From Euphorbia lathyris (taxonomy: Eukaryota > Streptophyta > Magnoliopsida > Malpighiales > Euphorbiaceae), in contig NC_088912.1 of the NCBI RefSeq assembly GCF_963576675.1, positions 11,927,001-11,991,000 on the forward strand: 64,000 nucleotides of DNA, in the 5' to 3' direction. A program made the position numbers and the translations under genes. The first letter of the stretch is position 1. Every line of letters begins with the position of its first letter. Below, in pieces: positions 44,301 through 55,152 of this stretch. The notes beneath the pieces are model-generated. The model made no database searches and was not told the origin of the DNA. It saw nothing but the letters and a program-made list of their open reading frames with translations.

Positions 44301-45273
44301 ATCATGTACTCGCAACTAATGAGGAAGAACCTCCTCCTTTCTAAAATTTCCCGTCAAAGTCAGCCTAAAGTGGCAATGTGTCATTATATAATTAATAGTG
44401 ATTTAACATGTGTCTTTTGGACTAATTTGATTTGTTTCCTCTCTATATGTGCTTTTTCTTTTTGTCCTAATATTTTAGTTAAATCTGATGAGGAATTTAG
44501 AATTAAAAAAAGTGTCCAAAATCATGCAAGGAATGATGTAAAAGTATTCATTAACTATTTGAACCAACATATATATTGCCTACTTTAATCATTATCCCAA
44601 AACTTTAACTACTTGCCAGTCTCTCGTGCGTCTACTTTATATTCATTATTACTGATAAAGGAAAAAGTACCAGGAAGAAGCAGAAAAATTGTCCATGTAT
44701 GAACCAGGCAGGATAAAATAATAGGGGAAATGAAAAAAAAATAACATTGTGGTTACAAATTTTTTTTTTTTTGTGAATTGCATGTTTATAGTTTTTTCTT
44801 CAAAAGAGGACTGAAGTTTTGATTTGTGAAAAGATGATTGAGCTTTTTTCACTTTGTTAAAAATAATAATTTTTTAAAAAGCTGTTGACGATTTTAAAAT
44901 TAAAAAATTCTGAAAATTGATGATATTCCAAACAGGTGATAAGAGAAAATGCCAAAAAAAAATAATGATTTTGAAAAATAAAAAACGATGATTCTATAGT
45001 AAATGTCATATTTAACATTTTTTTTTTTGACAATTCATACTTAACAATTTTAATTGTTACAAAATTTCATTTTAAGATCTGGTAGTCAAATTAAATTATT
45101 CTCATTTTTAAGTATAACATCAGTCACAATTTAGATTAGAAAAAAAAACAACAGATAAGCGATCTAAGAAAAAAAAAAAATATAACCACGTAAACGTTTT
45201 TTAGAATTTATCTAAAATAACGTAAACAACATAAAAATAATAATGTAAATTATATTATCATGTCGAAAATTGA

Positions 45274-45304
<31 letters not shown>

Positions 45305-48300
45305 GGCCATTCTTGTGTCTGTTAAGAAGCCTATATAAAAGGCCTAACCCCTTCCCAGCCCCTTAAACTTGTAACTTTTTTTCATTTAGCCACCTAAACT
45401 TAGAGTGTTCCCATTTAGCCACTTAAACTCAACAAATGAGACACATTTAGCCCTTATAAGCCTACATGGCACTTACGTGTCACTTGTTGCCTTCCCAGCC
45501 CCTTAAACTTGTAACTTTTTTTCATTTAGCCACTATAACGGTAAAATTTCACCACTTAAAGTATCACAAAAACCCTCAAATCCGGGAAGATTGTTTTATG
45601 GATGTCCAAATTATGGGATTAGTTGTTTAATAACTTAATTGGTTATGATAAATTAATAACTGCATTTAACGAATTGCTAATTTTTTAAAATTTTGATTTG
45701 GAAAAAGAGGCCAAAAGAGTTACAATATTTGAGTTTAAGTGGCTAAATGGGAAGACCTAAAGTAAAAGTGGCTAAATGAAAAAAAATTACAAGTTTAAGG
45801 GGCTGGGAAGGGGTTAGGTCTTGAGTTTAAGTGGCTAAATGGGAAGACCTAAAGTTAAAGTGGCTAAATGAAAAAAAGTTACAAGTTTAAGGGTCTGTGA
45901 AGGGGTTAGGCCTATATAAAACTAAGGATGGATCATCTTGCTTTCTAACTTATTTATATAAAATTCAATACTCGAAAATGTATCTAAACCTTAAAAATAA
46001 ACTTTAAACCCTAAATTATATATCCTGAACTCTAAATATATAACGTGACTTTACTATTTCATCCTCTTAACTAAAAATTTGTTTTCTTTCTTTTTTTTTT
46101 TTTTTTTTTTTTAAAAAAATCCTAAAATAAGCATTCGGTTCTCCATGTCATTTGGAAAACCTTTCATACATATTTTATCACATATAGCATGAACCCACGC
46201 ATACTATAAGAGGTTCCACTATTTTAATTATTTAGTAATATCATAATACACGTGTCCAAATATGAACTGGAGTCCTCCAAATAATATGGACAACCGGATG
46301 CTTAATATAAGAACTCTCACGAATGATACATGTCCTAAACCAAAAATTTACACATGTTCAAAAACAGCAAATTACATACTGACACGTCATTTTTGAACTG
46401 GTTTGACCATATTACTAAATTGAAGGACTAATTTTATACACAAAGTTCCTTTTGTATAGTTGTTGAAGTTGCTTATACTTTATCCTAAAACTATGGACAA
46501 GGACTTTGGGGGCCACAATTCACAGGCACAGCCAAAATCTCCACAAAAAGGGCAGAAAAAATTTACAAAATAACGGAAATCCTGAAAGCAGGAATTTCGG
46601 TTTCCTTGATCCTTGCAGATATTTGATTCATTCTACATGGAAGAAGAACTTCTCTGACTGCATTTTGTTTGGTTTATATATATATAGGCTGAGGCATCTA
46701 GAAAACTTTTCACAAATATATGCTTTTATTTAATAAAGTTATTCAGAAATCAAATTACATATATTAGTGTTTGTATGCAAATGGTCGAAAATTACTTCAT
46801 TAAAATCAAATGAGAATTTCAGTATTTTAATTTGTGATAGGTACTACAAACTTCAGTCACTAGAGTTGGAACCTAAGACTGCTTTTACTATTCATTCACC
46901 TAAAAGAAATCCACTTTGTTGTTATTAGAGTTGTAAATGAGCCAAACCGTTCATGAGCGGCTCGACTTGTAGACAAGCTGAACTTGAACATGGCGAAGCT
47001 CGATTCAATTATATATTCATGAGCAAGCTCAATATAATGTTCATGAACATACTTGTGAGTATGCTTGGTTCGATTATTTTTTCAATAATAATATTTTTTA
47101 AAGAAAAAATGTAAAACAACTTAGTTTTATGTAAATTTTAGTTTTATTGATTTCAAAACTACATATTTTTATATTAAAAAAAATTCAAATCAATATAATT
47201 AATGAGTTGTTAGCGAGCGAAATTTATAAACTGAAGTAATAAGCTGCTCGCGAGTAAAACTCGTAAACATACTCATAAACAAGCTTGTAAACAGTTTGTG
47301 AGCTACTCACGAATATAATGTTGAGTTCTAGTTCAAGTTCGTCAATTTTCTAACGAGCTGAGTTTAAACAGACAACGCTCTATTACAGGCTAGTTGTTAC
47401 TGGTTCAAATTTCAAATCCCAGACAAATATGCTCCATATAATATGGAGAAATTAAATATCCACCTATAATTAAAGCTCTCTGACCCTGGACTTGCTGAGA
47501 CACAAACTTGTAATTTAAGAAAACAGGAACCCTTACGGCAAAGAATTAATTACTTTTTGGATGACGAGCAGGCTAAAATTTAAATTTTCCTAATCTAACA
47601 TATGGGCCCATTTTAGAGAATTATATAAAGGGCATCCAACTAGCAACTCCGACATCTTTATACTGAATACACATACCAATTTCTCATAAAAGATAAATAA
47701 AATAAAATTATAGACTGGTGTTTGTTTTTTTCCTATATATGCACAATTAGTCTCATTATTCAATTTGACAATGACTGAACACCATATATTAGTATCTGAT
47801 GACAACCCTAACCACCCTTTTTCTATACATGCATTTTATTAAGATGGGCTCCAAAATTATTTATATACTGCCACTGTAAGAAACTAAATATAGCCGGTAT
47901 CAATTACTAAATATCAGAACCAACAATTGCAGATGTTGCAGGAAACATTTATCCCTAAGAAATACCAGTGCATTACACTTTTTTTTAATTTGGTAGAAAA
48001 ATAAAATCTCTCTGCCCACTATTAATTAGGGTAAATTACACCTATGACCACTGAACTTTACCCATTTTAACATTGTGGCCACTAAACTTCAATTCTTAAT
48101 AGTATGGCCACTGAATTTTATACTTTTTAACACCGGTGGTCACTCAACTTTAACTAACTCCTCAAAATTACCGTTAACGACCTCAAAATGAAAATATTCA
48201 AGAATTAAAGTTGCTCAGAACGACATTTACTATGAAACCATATTTTTTATTTTCCAAAAGCACCTTTTTGGAGCTTTCTCTCTCTAAAAATTCATTTTCT

Positions 48301-50795
48301 CTCTCCTAACCAAACAACACCTAAATTACCTCAAAACGAAAATTTTCAAGAACTAAAGTTTCTTAGAATATCATTGACTCTTCAAAAAAATTATTTGAGA
48401 CCGTCAATGGTCGTTTTGAGGTATTGAGCGGCCACCGGTGTTAAAAAGTGTAAAGTTTAGTGGTCATTCTATTAAGAATTGAAGTCCAGTGGCCACAATG
48501 TTAAATGGGTAAAGTTCAGTGGCCATGGCTGTAATTTACCCCTATTAATTAATAAAATGTCGCAATTAAGTAAGATTTGAGTAATCTAGCCTATCTCACT
48601 TCCTCTTTCACGTGCTTCGATCAATTTATTTGCCCTTTTTAAGTAATGCGACGAAATTTAGCAATGTAATTGCTTAAAAAAAAAAAAATTGAGTTAAAAT
48701 TTAACTCATGGACCAAAATTAAGCCTCTTTGAACTATGGGGGGACAAAATTAGGGATGTCATTTGACGCAAATAATAAGTCGTGTGATATTATTATCCAT
48801 TTTGTGGCATTTATATTGTAGATTAAATAACACGACGATCTATTTTTACACCCTTAGAAAAATTACACTTAAACAGTAAAAAAAATTAACAAGATTTACA
48901 GAAACTTATCACTATTATAATATTTGCTAGATTATCATATAATACGCTTATAAGGTGTCAAACCATTTTGACGACCCCTTTCCCGGTAATTTTAGGTGTA
49001 AAATTAGAAAAATTATTAGAAGCATCCGGTTCTTCATGTCAAATGGAGGACCTCCCATACATATTTTGTCATGTGTAATATGGACTACACACAGGGGAGT
49101 AGGAGAAGGGTGTACAAGGAGTTCTCCCGCACAGTGCCTCAACTTTAAAGGGTCTAATTTTTTTTATTATATAAATCTAAATAAATTATTGTTATTGAGT
49201 ATTATGTGAAAAATCAAGTGAATGTTAACTTATCCAGAAAATTAACGCTCTAAGAGTCTTAAGGGCCCCAAATTTTTTTTTTATTATACAATATCTAATT
49301 TAATTATTTTTATTATATTTATTACGTTAAAAATCAAGCTAAAGTATTTTGGTGTTTCATTTGTAGAAGCATTATATGAAAGCATTAAATTTTTTAATGA
49401 ACAGGGTCCAATTTTTCATTTAGCACAGGGCCCCGAAAATGTTTAAGACGGCCCTGACTACACATATTATAAGAAGTTTCACTATTTTAATTATTAAATG
49501 AGACCACAATACACATATCCAAATGTGAAATTGAAGATCCTCCAAATAATATAGAAGACCGGATGGTTAATACAAAAACTCCTAAAATTGACGGTTATCC
49601 CTTTAATTTAAAATGGAAAATATGGTATTCTACAACAAATTTTAGAATTGTGTATTGCACCAAATACTTCTTAAGATATAATAATGCCCGTATATGTGAA
49701 TCCTACCTTGATATATCTTGAAAATCACATGGTTGATTAAGACACAAATGTGTATTTTATTTAACACACTCGTAGTCTAAGACTATTCACGTGAAACATA
49801 ATTGACACTGCTAGTAGAATATGATCAAAATTAAAAACTCTCTACACAAGAAAAAAATAAATATAGAAATGAAAGTCAAACACAAAAAACGTGGACTTCG
49901 CCGCACGAGATCGTCCCCCAAGGGAAACGATCCAGTGGACGGCAGACTCACGGTAAATCCTATTAACTCGGCGGAGCAAGTAAACACTAAAACCAGTAGA
50001 AAGAAAGTACTTACGACGACAGTGACTGATCCGGTGGGCCCCACACCTGACAGGCACCGTGGCCTCGCCAGGTGGAGGGTCCCACCTCCGATCTGTCTCT
50101 CTCGTCGTCGGTGTTTTTGCTAACTGTTCAATGCTAGGCATATCATCATCCCAAATATTATAAAGAATTTACCGGTAAAAAAACGAAACGATATTAAAAA
50201 AAAATAGAAGTCCGTTTGTTTTCAAATTAAAGTGTACAAGTGGCTAACGGGCGTACCTGACGGCGGTTTCCTCGAAACGCTTAAGCGGCTGACGCTGACG
50301 GAGTACGTGGAGGTCGCCGCCGGGACAGAACTCCGTCAACAAACAGAGCCATCTCTGAGAGTCTATACTAGCATAAAGCGTCGGCAAGAAAGGATGATCG
50401 AGCATTTCCAATATTTCCTTCTCCGTCTTCGCCCTGCCTTCCTTACTTCTACTCGCTAATTCCTTCTTATCCATAACCTTCGCCGCGAAAAGCGGGAGCG
50501 AGTCAGTCTCAGTACCGGATTCAGATTTCTTTAACTCCGCTAGGTAGACGGAGCCTATGTCGCCTGAGCCGAGACGGACGGAGAATCGGAGATCGGACAG
50601 AGACAAACACTGTTCAAGCTTACCGGACTTGGAGGAAAATGAAACATGAGTGGAGGAAGCAGGAGTGAGTGTGGCGGAGGAGGAGCCAGAGCTCGTACTA
50701 CGGTAGAGAGTGGCGGTTGTGATGGTGGTGGTCGCCGTGGATGCGAAGCTCAAGCTCTGAAGGTCGTCGGCTAAATCGTCCGCCCATGGCTCCAT
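40469..50795 (-). CDS. AGC-VIII protein kinase, PINOID/WAG type
   Basis: Two exons, 50257-50795 and 40469-41270, join in phase 2 (AG|G, Arg180) to give 446 residues without error. The Ser/Thr-rich N-terminus (about 1-65) precedes a kinase domain with glycine loop GSGDIG (76-81), Lys106 in [17 protein letters not shown], the YRDLKPEN catalytic loop (Asp202), DFD at 220-222 and APE at about 316-318. DFD instead of DFG plus an approximately 80-residue insertion between DFD and APE is the hallmark of plant AGC-VIII kinases, and the single intron right after the ...AVR|FYASE position is the PINOID-type place. Such kinases phosphorylate targets such as PIN auxin carriers at the plasma membrane. The C-terminus is ETPVEYF. 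The oddity is the intron: 41271-50256, 8,986 bp, filled with transposons. The exact orthologue (PID, PID2, WAG) is not decided. Confidence 0.92.
41336..41368. repeat. (AAAT)n microsatellite in the kinase intron
   Basis: About eight TAAA units in the 3' part of the intron, some 70 bases from the splice acceptor. Confidence 0.9.
41487..42010. repeat. GAGCTCG-rich dispersed repeat, copy 1
   Basis: Non-coding repeat with many GAGCT/AGCTC words (ACGAGCTCGAGCTTAATGAA, GAGCTTTCGAGCCGAG). It contains a middle block, GTACATGGTTTTGAAATTTA, seen inverted in the second copy at 46928-47390. Ends and superfamily are unclear. Confidence 0.55.
42841..43440. mobile_element. Unclassified 0.6-kb GC-rich insertion
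   Basis: A block of about 580 bp, sharply richer in GC than the intron around it, is flanked by direct repeats TTTTTTTAGAG (42841-42851 and 43430-43440). It begins AGGAACCGGTCCTCTCAAGA and ends GTGCGCCTTTTGTCACAGA. There is no ORF with known motifs, no evident terminal inverted repeat and no poly-A tail. The direct repeats suggest a target duplication, but they are T-rich and could be chance. Confidence 0.5.
43442..45331. other. Kinase intron, unclassified AT-rich part
   Basis: No gene. Includes a small GC-richer stretch at 43920-44050 (GGAGGGGCCGGCTTCCCC) of unknown origin, many A/T runs, and a 26-base poly-A at about 45279-45304. Minor open frames here show no motif. Confidence 0.5.
45341..45912. 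mobile_element. Foldback MITE, family 4, palindrome within palindrome
   Basis: Begins GGCCTAACCCCTTCCCAGCC and ends GGGGTTAGGCC. The perfect 9-bp duplication TATATAAAA lies at 45332-45340 and 45913-45921. The terminal module (CCCCTTAAACTTGTAAC, TTTTTTTCATTTAGCCAC) is present twice on the left (about 45353 and 45492) and twice inverted on the right (ending near 45820 and 45905), so one copy may have duplicated its ends or nested in itself. Non-coding, inside the kinase intron. Confidence 0.88.
46130..46302. mobile_element. Short TIR MITE, family 5
   Basis: About 173 bp. Left end AGCATTCGGTTCTCCATG and right end ATATGGACAACCGGATGCT are inverted repeats. A second, interrupted copy is at 49021-49567. 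The target duplication is not clear. Confidence 0.7.
46303..46927. other. Kinase intron, no feature recognised
   Basis: AT-rich sequence without repeat ends or coding signals that I can support. Confidence 0.5.
46928..47390. repeat. GAGC-rich dispersed repeat, copy 2
   Basis: GAGCCAAACCGTTCATGAGC, GAGCAAGCTCAATATAATG and GAGTTGTTAGCGAGCGA-type words. The central part is an inverted relative of the block at 41620-41660. Same family as 41487-42010, opposite orientation. Confidence 0.55.
47391..48019. other. Kinase intron, no feature recognised
   Basis: AT-rich. The 71-codon frame on the minus strand at 47590-47805 has no motif and is not called. Confidence 0.5.
48029..48542. mobile_element. 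Foldback MITE, family 3, complete
   Basis: 514 bp. Starts GGGTAAATTACACCTATGAC and ends GGCTGTAATTTACCCC as its inverse, with a perfect 9-bp duplication TATTAATTA (48020-48028 and 48543-48551). The arms contain GGCCACTGAACTTTA-type modules spaced about 30-35 bp. Non-coding. Confidence 0.9.
48552..49020. other. Kinase intron, no feature recognised
   Basis: AT-rich, with an A-run near 48675; nothing supportable. Confidence 0.5.
49021..49567. mobile_element. MITE family 5 split by a hAT MITE
   Basis: Ends AGCATCCGGTTCTTCATGTC and GAAGACCGGATGGT match the 46130-46302 element. The interior shared sequence (CACTATTTTAATTATT, ATACACATATCCAAATGTGA) resumes after an inserted hAT element (49092-49456). 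Confidence 0.7.
49092..49456. mobile_element. hAT MITE nested in a MITE
   Basis: 365 bp with short terminal inversion CAGGG...CCCTG and a perfect 8-bp duplication ACTACACA (49084-49091 and 49457-49464), the hAT hallmark. The interior is non-coding (GGGCCCCAAATTTTTT and ACAGGGCCCCGAAAATG-type sequence). Confidence 0.82.
49568..50256. other. 5' part of the kinase intron, no repeat recognised
   Basis: The last 350 bases before exon 1 become GC-richer (GTGGGCCCCACACCTGACAG), probably original intron sequence. Open frames here on both strands lack motifs and are rejected. Confidence 0.5.
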
Positions 50796-51358
50796 TAGAG
50801 AGAAAACTAGAGAGAAAGTGAGAGTGAGAGGGAGGAGCAGTCAGTGAAGTCAGACAGGTGTGATTTAATTTTTGAAGGGGGAGATATGCACGGGTTAATG
50901 GGCCGGGCCGGGTTTGTAAGTAAAAATTGCGGGTCGGATCCGAGGATATTGGAGAGAGAAAGCTCCTAATTATAAGGAGATTATGGTATCTAATCAAGGG
51001 GATTATGTCTATATTTGGTTTCTGTTTGATTATGTTATTCAGGAAAAATAAGGGGGTTTGGTTGCTACTTTTTGATTTTCTATCTGCCTTTTTATTTTGA
51101 AAAAAAGAATTTTAAGCGTTTGGGCGTTTGGTTAGACATTTAATGTTTACATTTATAGTTGAAAAGTAGCTTTTTTATAAAATGAGCGAATCTCTACTTT
51201 TTAGAAAAAGCAGTTTTTTCAAACAGGAAACTGTAACATGAAACAGCAAACAGCAGATAAAACAAACGGTCCCTAAAAATATTAGAGTAAACAATTATAA
51301 ATTCTTTATATTTTAAATTTTATATTAATTAAATTTTCAATCTTTTTATTTGTTTTTT
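50796..51358. other. Upstream region of the kinase gene
   Basis: Directly upstream of the kinase ATG (minus strand) is a CT-rich leader (seen as GAGAGAAAGTGAGAGTGAGA on plus), common in plant 5' UTRs. A TATA-like CTTATAATTA near 50970 is a weak promoter candidate. The rest is AT-rich. Confidence 0.4.
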
Positions 51359-51373
51359 ATATGGAAAGTATAT

Positions 51374-53746
51374 TTTTTATATGATAGATTGAACTGGAGC
51401 TTTCTTCTGGATAGTTTAGCCAAAGCTGGCATCCCGGAGAACTGGAGGATTTTGATTGAGAAGTGTATCTCCTCTCCTGTTTTCCAGGTCATGATCAATG
51501 GGGACATGTCGGATGAGTTTTCTCCCTCCAGAGGAATTCGTCAAGGAGATCCTATGAGTCCCTTCCTCTTTGTTATTGCCATGGAAAGACTGTCTCACCT
51601 GATCCAAGAGGCGGTGTGCAAAGGGACTCCCCACCCTGTTTCTATCAACAGACATTGCCCCCCTATTACCCATTTACTCTTTGCTGATGACGTCATGCTT
51701 TTCGTTGAGGGTAATGAGGAGCAAATTAAAACAGTTATGGATATCCTTGATTGTTTTTGCGAGGCTTCTGGCCAGAAGGTTAACATCCAAAAGTCCCGTA
51801 TGCTTTGTTCCAAAAATATGGACAATAGCTTGTGCAGAAGACTGAGTGAGCTCTCTGGCATACCTCTGACGAACTCTTTGGGGAAGTATCTTGGGGTTCC
51901 TCTTCACAGTGACAGGGTTTCCAAAGCCTCTTTCAAGGATATTTTGGACAAAACTAATGGTTTGTGTGCTAGCTGGAAAGCTAATTCTCTTTCCCTTGCA
52001 GGTCGCCTTACATTGATCCAGTCAGTTAACTGCGCTGCTCCGAACCACATCATGCAGGCCTGTAAGCTTCCTGAGCCTGTCCTTAGTGACCTGGATAAGA
52101 TAAATCGGCGTTTCCTGTGGGGTGAGTCTGGAGATGGGAGAAAGGTTCACCTGGTCCCGTGGAAGGAAGCTTGCCAGCCTAAAAACAGGGGGGGTCTTGG
52201 TATTAGGCAGGCAAAGGACAATAATAAAGTCCTGTTAATGAAACTTCTTTGGAGAATGTGGCAATGCCCCTCCTCCCTTTGGGTCCGTCTCTTGTGCGGG
52301 AAGTATCGGAAAGATAGAATCTTTGGTGGCCCGAAGGAGAGGGTTGTTAGCTGTTCCTTCCTCTGGAAAGGGCTCAGTGCCGTGTTTGCTGAATTCTGTA
52401 CGGGGATTGGCCTGGAGGTGGGTAATGGTAGATCTATTAGCTTTTGGTATGACACCTGGATTGGTGATAAACCGCTGATTGATGTGTGTAATGCCCCTCC
52501 GTCGGCTGATCTCCTTTCCTGGAAAATTGCTGATGTGGTGGACTCGGAGGGAGACTGGATCTGGTCAAAGTTCGACTCTTTCTTTAGTCTGGAGACCCTT
52601 CTTAACATTAGAGGAGTGAAGATTAGCAATCAAGAGGAGGATAAGGATAGACATTGCTGGGCCTTGACGAATAATGGTACTTATTCTTGTAAATCGGCCT
52701 ATGAAGCTTTTACCCCTAATAGGGCTGATCCTCCCTTGGAGATTTGGAAGTCCATATGGTCCCTCAAGATCCCTTACCGTATCAGGAGCTTCCTTTGGCT
52801 GGGTATCAAAGACAGGCTCCTTACGAATGCGGATAGGCACAGAAGGCACTTGACTGAGTCTAATGCCTGTAGTAGATGCAGAGGCAATGTGGAAACCTTG
52901 TGCCATGCCTTGAGGGATTGCCCAAATAGTAAGAAGATCTAGGAAGGGATCCTCCCTCATCACATCCTCCCTTCCTTCATGGCCTTTTCTGAAGGGGACT
53001 AGTTCTCTCAAGGAGCCAAGGGGAACTTGCTGGCCAACATGGAGCACGGTGCCATCCTCTTTGCTATTACTTGTCACCAAATCTGGAAGTGGAGGAATGA
53101 AGAATTATTTGCGGGTAAGGCTGTCCTTATTCCTGATTTACTGTTTTTCTTCTCGAAGAAGCTTTTTGTTATTACTAAAAGCTTTGAAAGAGATTCCCTT
53201 GTTCGCCCCTCCCCGGATAAAGAGATCCTGCTAGTTGGCTGGAGTAAGCCTAGAGAAGGGTTTGCTAAGTTGAATACTGATGGCTCATGCCTTAGCAATG
53301 GCAGAATTGCTGCTGGAGGAGTTCTTCGGGATGCTGGTGGCAATTGGATGGCGGGGTTTACCCATAACTTGGGGACGGGCTCCTCCTTTTCTGCGGAGCT
53401 CTGGGGTATCTTGTCAGGTATTAAACTCGCCATTCGCATGGGTGTTAAAAAGCTCTCGGTGGAATCTGATAATCTGGAGGCTATTAACAGGATTTCAGAT
53501 AGCCAGGCTGTTTGTCTGAAGAGCCAGAATCTCATCAAAGCTATTTTAAGGCTTCGTCCTGCCTTTGAGTATCTTAATTTCTCCCATATTTTTAGGGAGC
53601 AAAACCGCGTGGCGGATCGCTTAGCAGCTGCTGGGCATGGGAGAATGTTAGGTGTTTCTACCCTCTTTGTTCCTCCTTCTTTTCTTTTGCCTTCTCTCCT
53701 AGAGGATAGGATTGGGGTCAGCCTTCCTAGACTGATCCCGGTGTAG
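51374..53746 (+). pseudogene. LINE reverse transcriptase and RNase H, truncated
   Basis: One frame runs from about 51374 to 53746, broken by TAG at 52940-52942 and at 53000-53002; both are probably former TGG codons. Seen in order: RT palm motifs PSRGIRQGDPMSPFLFVIAM and LLFADDVMLFVEGNEE with the catalytic ADD, SGQKVNIQKSRMLC, the GKYLGVPLH motif, then SLAGRLTLIQSVNCA, the zf-RVT section (CKSAYEAF, IPYRIRSFLWLGIKDRLLT, CSRCRGNVETLCHALRDCP), and RNase H (KLNTDGSCLSNGRIAAGG, FSAELWGI, VESDNLEAI, REQNRVADRLA). The endonuclease and gag-like ORF1 are missing because of 5' truncation, so it cannot move by itself. Confidence 0.92.
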
Positions 53747-53793
53747 GTTTTTTGTTGGTTTTGTTTTTTTCCTTTCCTTTCTTACCAAAAAAA
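51374..53793 (+). mobile_element. 5'-truncated L1-type LINE
   Basis: A 2.4-kb insertion bounded by a perfect 15-bp target duplication, ATATGGAAAGTATAT (51359-51373 and 53794-53808). The 3' end is a short A-run (CTTACCAAAAAAA). It begins in the middle of the reverse transcriptase (YDRLNWSFLL), as expected when first-strand synthesis stops early. It carries the RT C-terminus, a zinc-binding zf-RVT region and an RNase H domain. Confidence 0.93.
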
Positions 53794-53808
53794 ATATGGA
53801 AAGTATAT

Positions 53809-54559
53809 AATTATCTCTAGTTATATAAATAAAAACCTATCTTTTATATTCCAATTTAATTAAAAATATATATACAAAAAAAATTCTATATTTTAAATAT
53901 TAATTATATATAAAAAATTATTCTTTACTCTCTTTTTTAAGAAATATTATTTACTCCCTTAACTTTTTATTATCATTTGTGTTTATTTTTTAATATAATA
54001 TATTTAAACTAGCATCACATATTGTTATGAATTTTTTATTATTTTTTGAAAATCATGTATTTTATTCATGAAATTTATTAAAGATAAAAAAATCACATTT
54101 TACAATTTTATATAATTCTATTCTTATTTTGGTAATTTTTAAAGTATATTTTATTTATTTTTAATGAATCAATTTTACATTAGAAAATTAAAATTCTATA
54201 ATTCTATAAAATAAATAAATAAATTACTTTTTTTAAATAATAAATAAATTAATTAATATTAGAAAAGTTATAATCATGTAAGAAAAGAATTATAAAATTG
54301 AAAATGTAGTTAAAAGGTAAAGTAAAAGGTAATATTGGGGTTGTAAAAAAAAGGTAATATTGGGATTTTAAATCTGTTTTGACCATTGACTTTTTACAAA
54401 GTAAGGCTTATTTTGTAAAAAAACAAAGTAACCATAGCCTTTACCATTTTGTAAAATCCAAAATTCACAGTTTCAATTTGATTGGACCGGTTTCGGTCAC
54501 CCTTTGACCTCCCGCATTTAAAAACATTCATTTCGCACGTTTCATAACAAATAAATAAT
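53809..54559. other. AT-rich intergenic region
   Basis: Extremely AT-rich sequence with no open frames or repeat termini found. Confidence 0.55.
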
Positions 54560-54568
54560 TAAAATTTA

Positions 54569-55143
54569 GGGTTAAGGTGCAAAAATACCCCTAACGTTTT
54601 GGGTCAGGAGCAGTTTTACCCCTAACGTCTAAAATGGTACAATTTTGCCCCTAACGTTTGTAGCCAAGAGCAATTTTACCCCTAACGTTTGTAATTTGGA
54701 TCAATTTCAGACACTATTATAAAACACAGATATTTTTGTTCATTATTTTGCACCAATTGCATGTCAGTTCACTCTAAAAAATAGGATTTCATATTTTTTG
54801 TAATTTAATAATAGAATTGAAGATTAATATTTATAAATTCGGTGATTTTTTTGAATTTTTTTTGTCTAATTCGTACAAAAGACAGTATATATTTTTTTCA
54901 CATCCCAACATATGTTTATGATTTGTTACTGATAAAATGACGCACATATGAAGGGTAGATGATAAGATTCATGACCGAAAAGACAGTTTGATGAATTATT
55001 TCTGAAATTGACCCAATTTATCAACGTTAGGGGTAAAATTGCTCTTGGCTACAAACGTTAGGGGTAAAATTGCACCATTTTAGACGTTAGGGGTAAAATT
55101 GCTCCTGACCCAAAACGTTAAGGGTATTTTTACACCTTAACCC
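54569..55143. mobile_element. Foldback MITE, family 2, best-preserved copy
   Basis: 575 bp; starts GGGTTAAGGTGCAAAAATAC and ends GTATTTTTACACCTTAACCC. The arms are near-perfect inverted repeats of about 150 bp made of four CCCCTAACGTTT modules (separated by GGGTCAGGAGCA, AAAATGGTACAATTTTG and GTAGCCAAGAGCAATTTTA). The 9-bp duplication TAAAATTTA is perfect (54560-54568 and 55144-55152). High arm identity points to a recent insertion. Confidence 0.93.
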
Positions 55144-55152
55144 TAAAATTTA

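Noticed and set aside
47395..47430. GGTTCAAATTTCAAATCCC resembling a tRNA T-loop
   Set aside because: No acceptor or anticodon stems around it; at most a decayed SINE trace.
50244..50459. Plus-strand frame antisense to kinase exon 1
   Set aside because: Shadow of the kinase exon, whose conserved motifs are on the minus strand.
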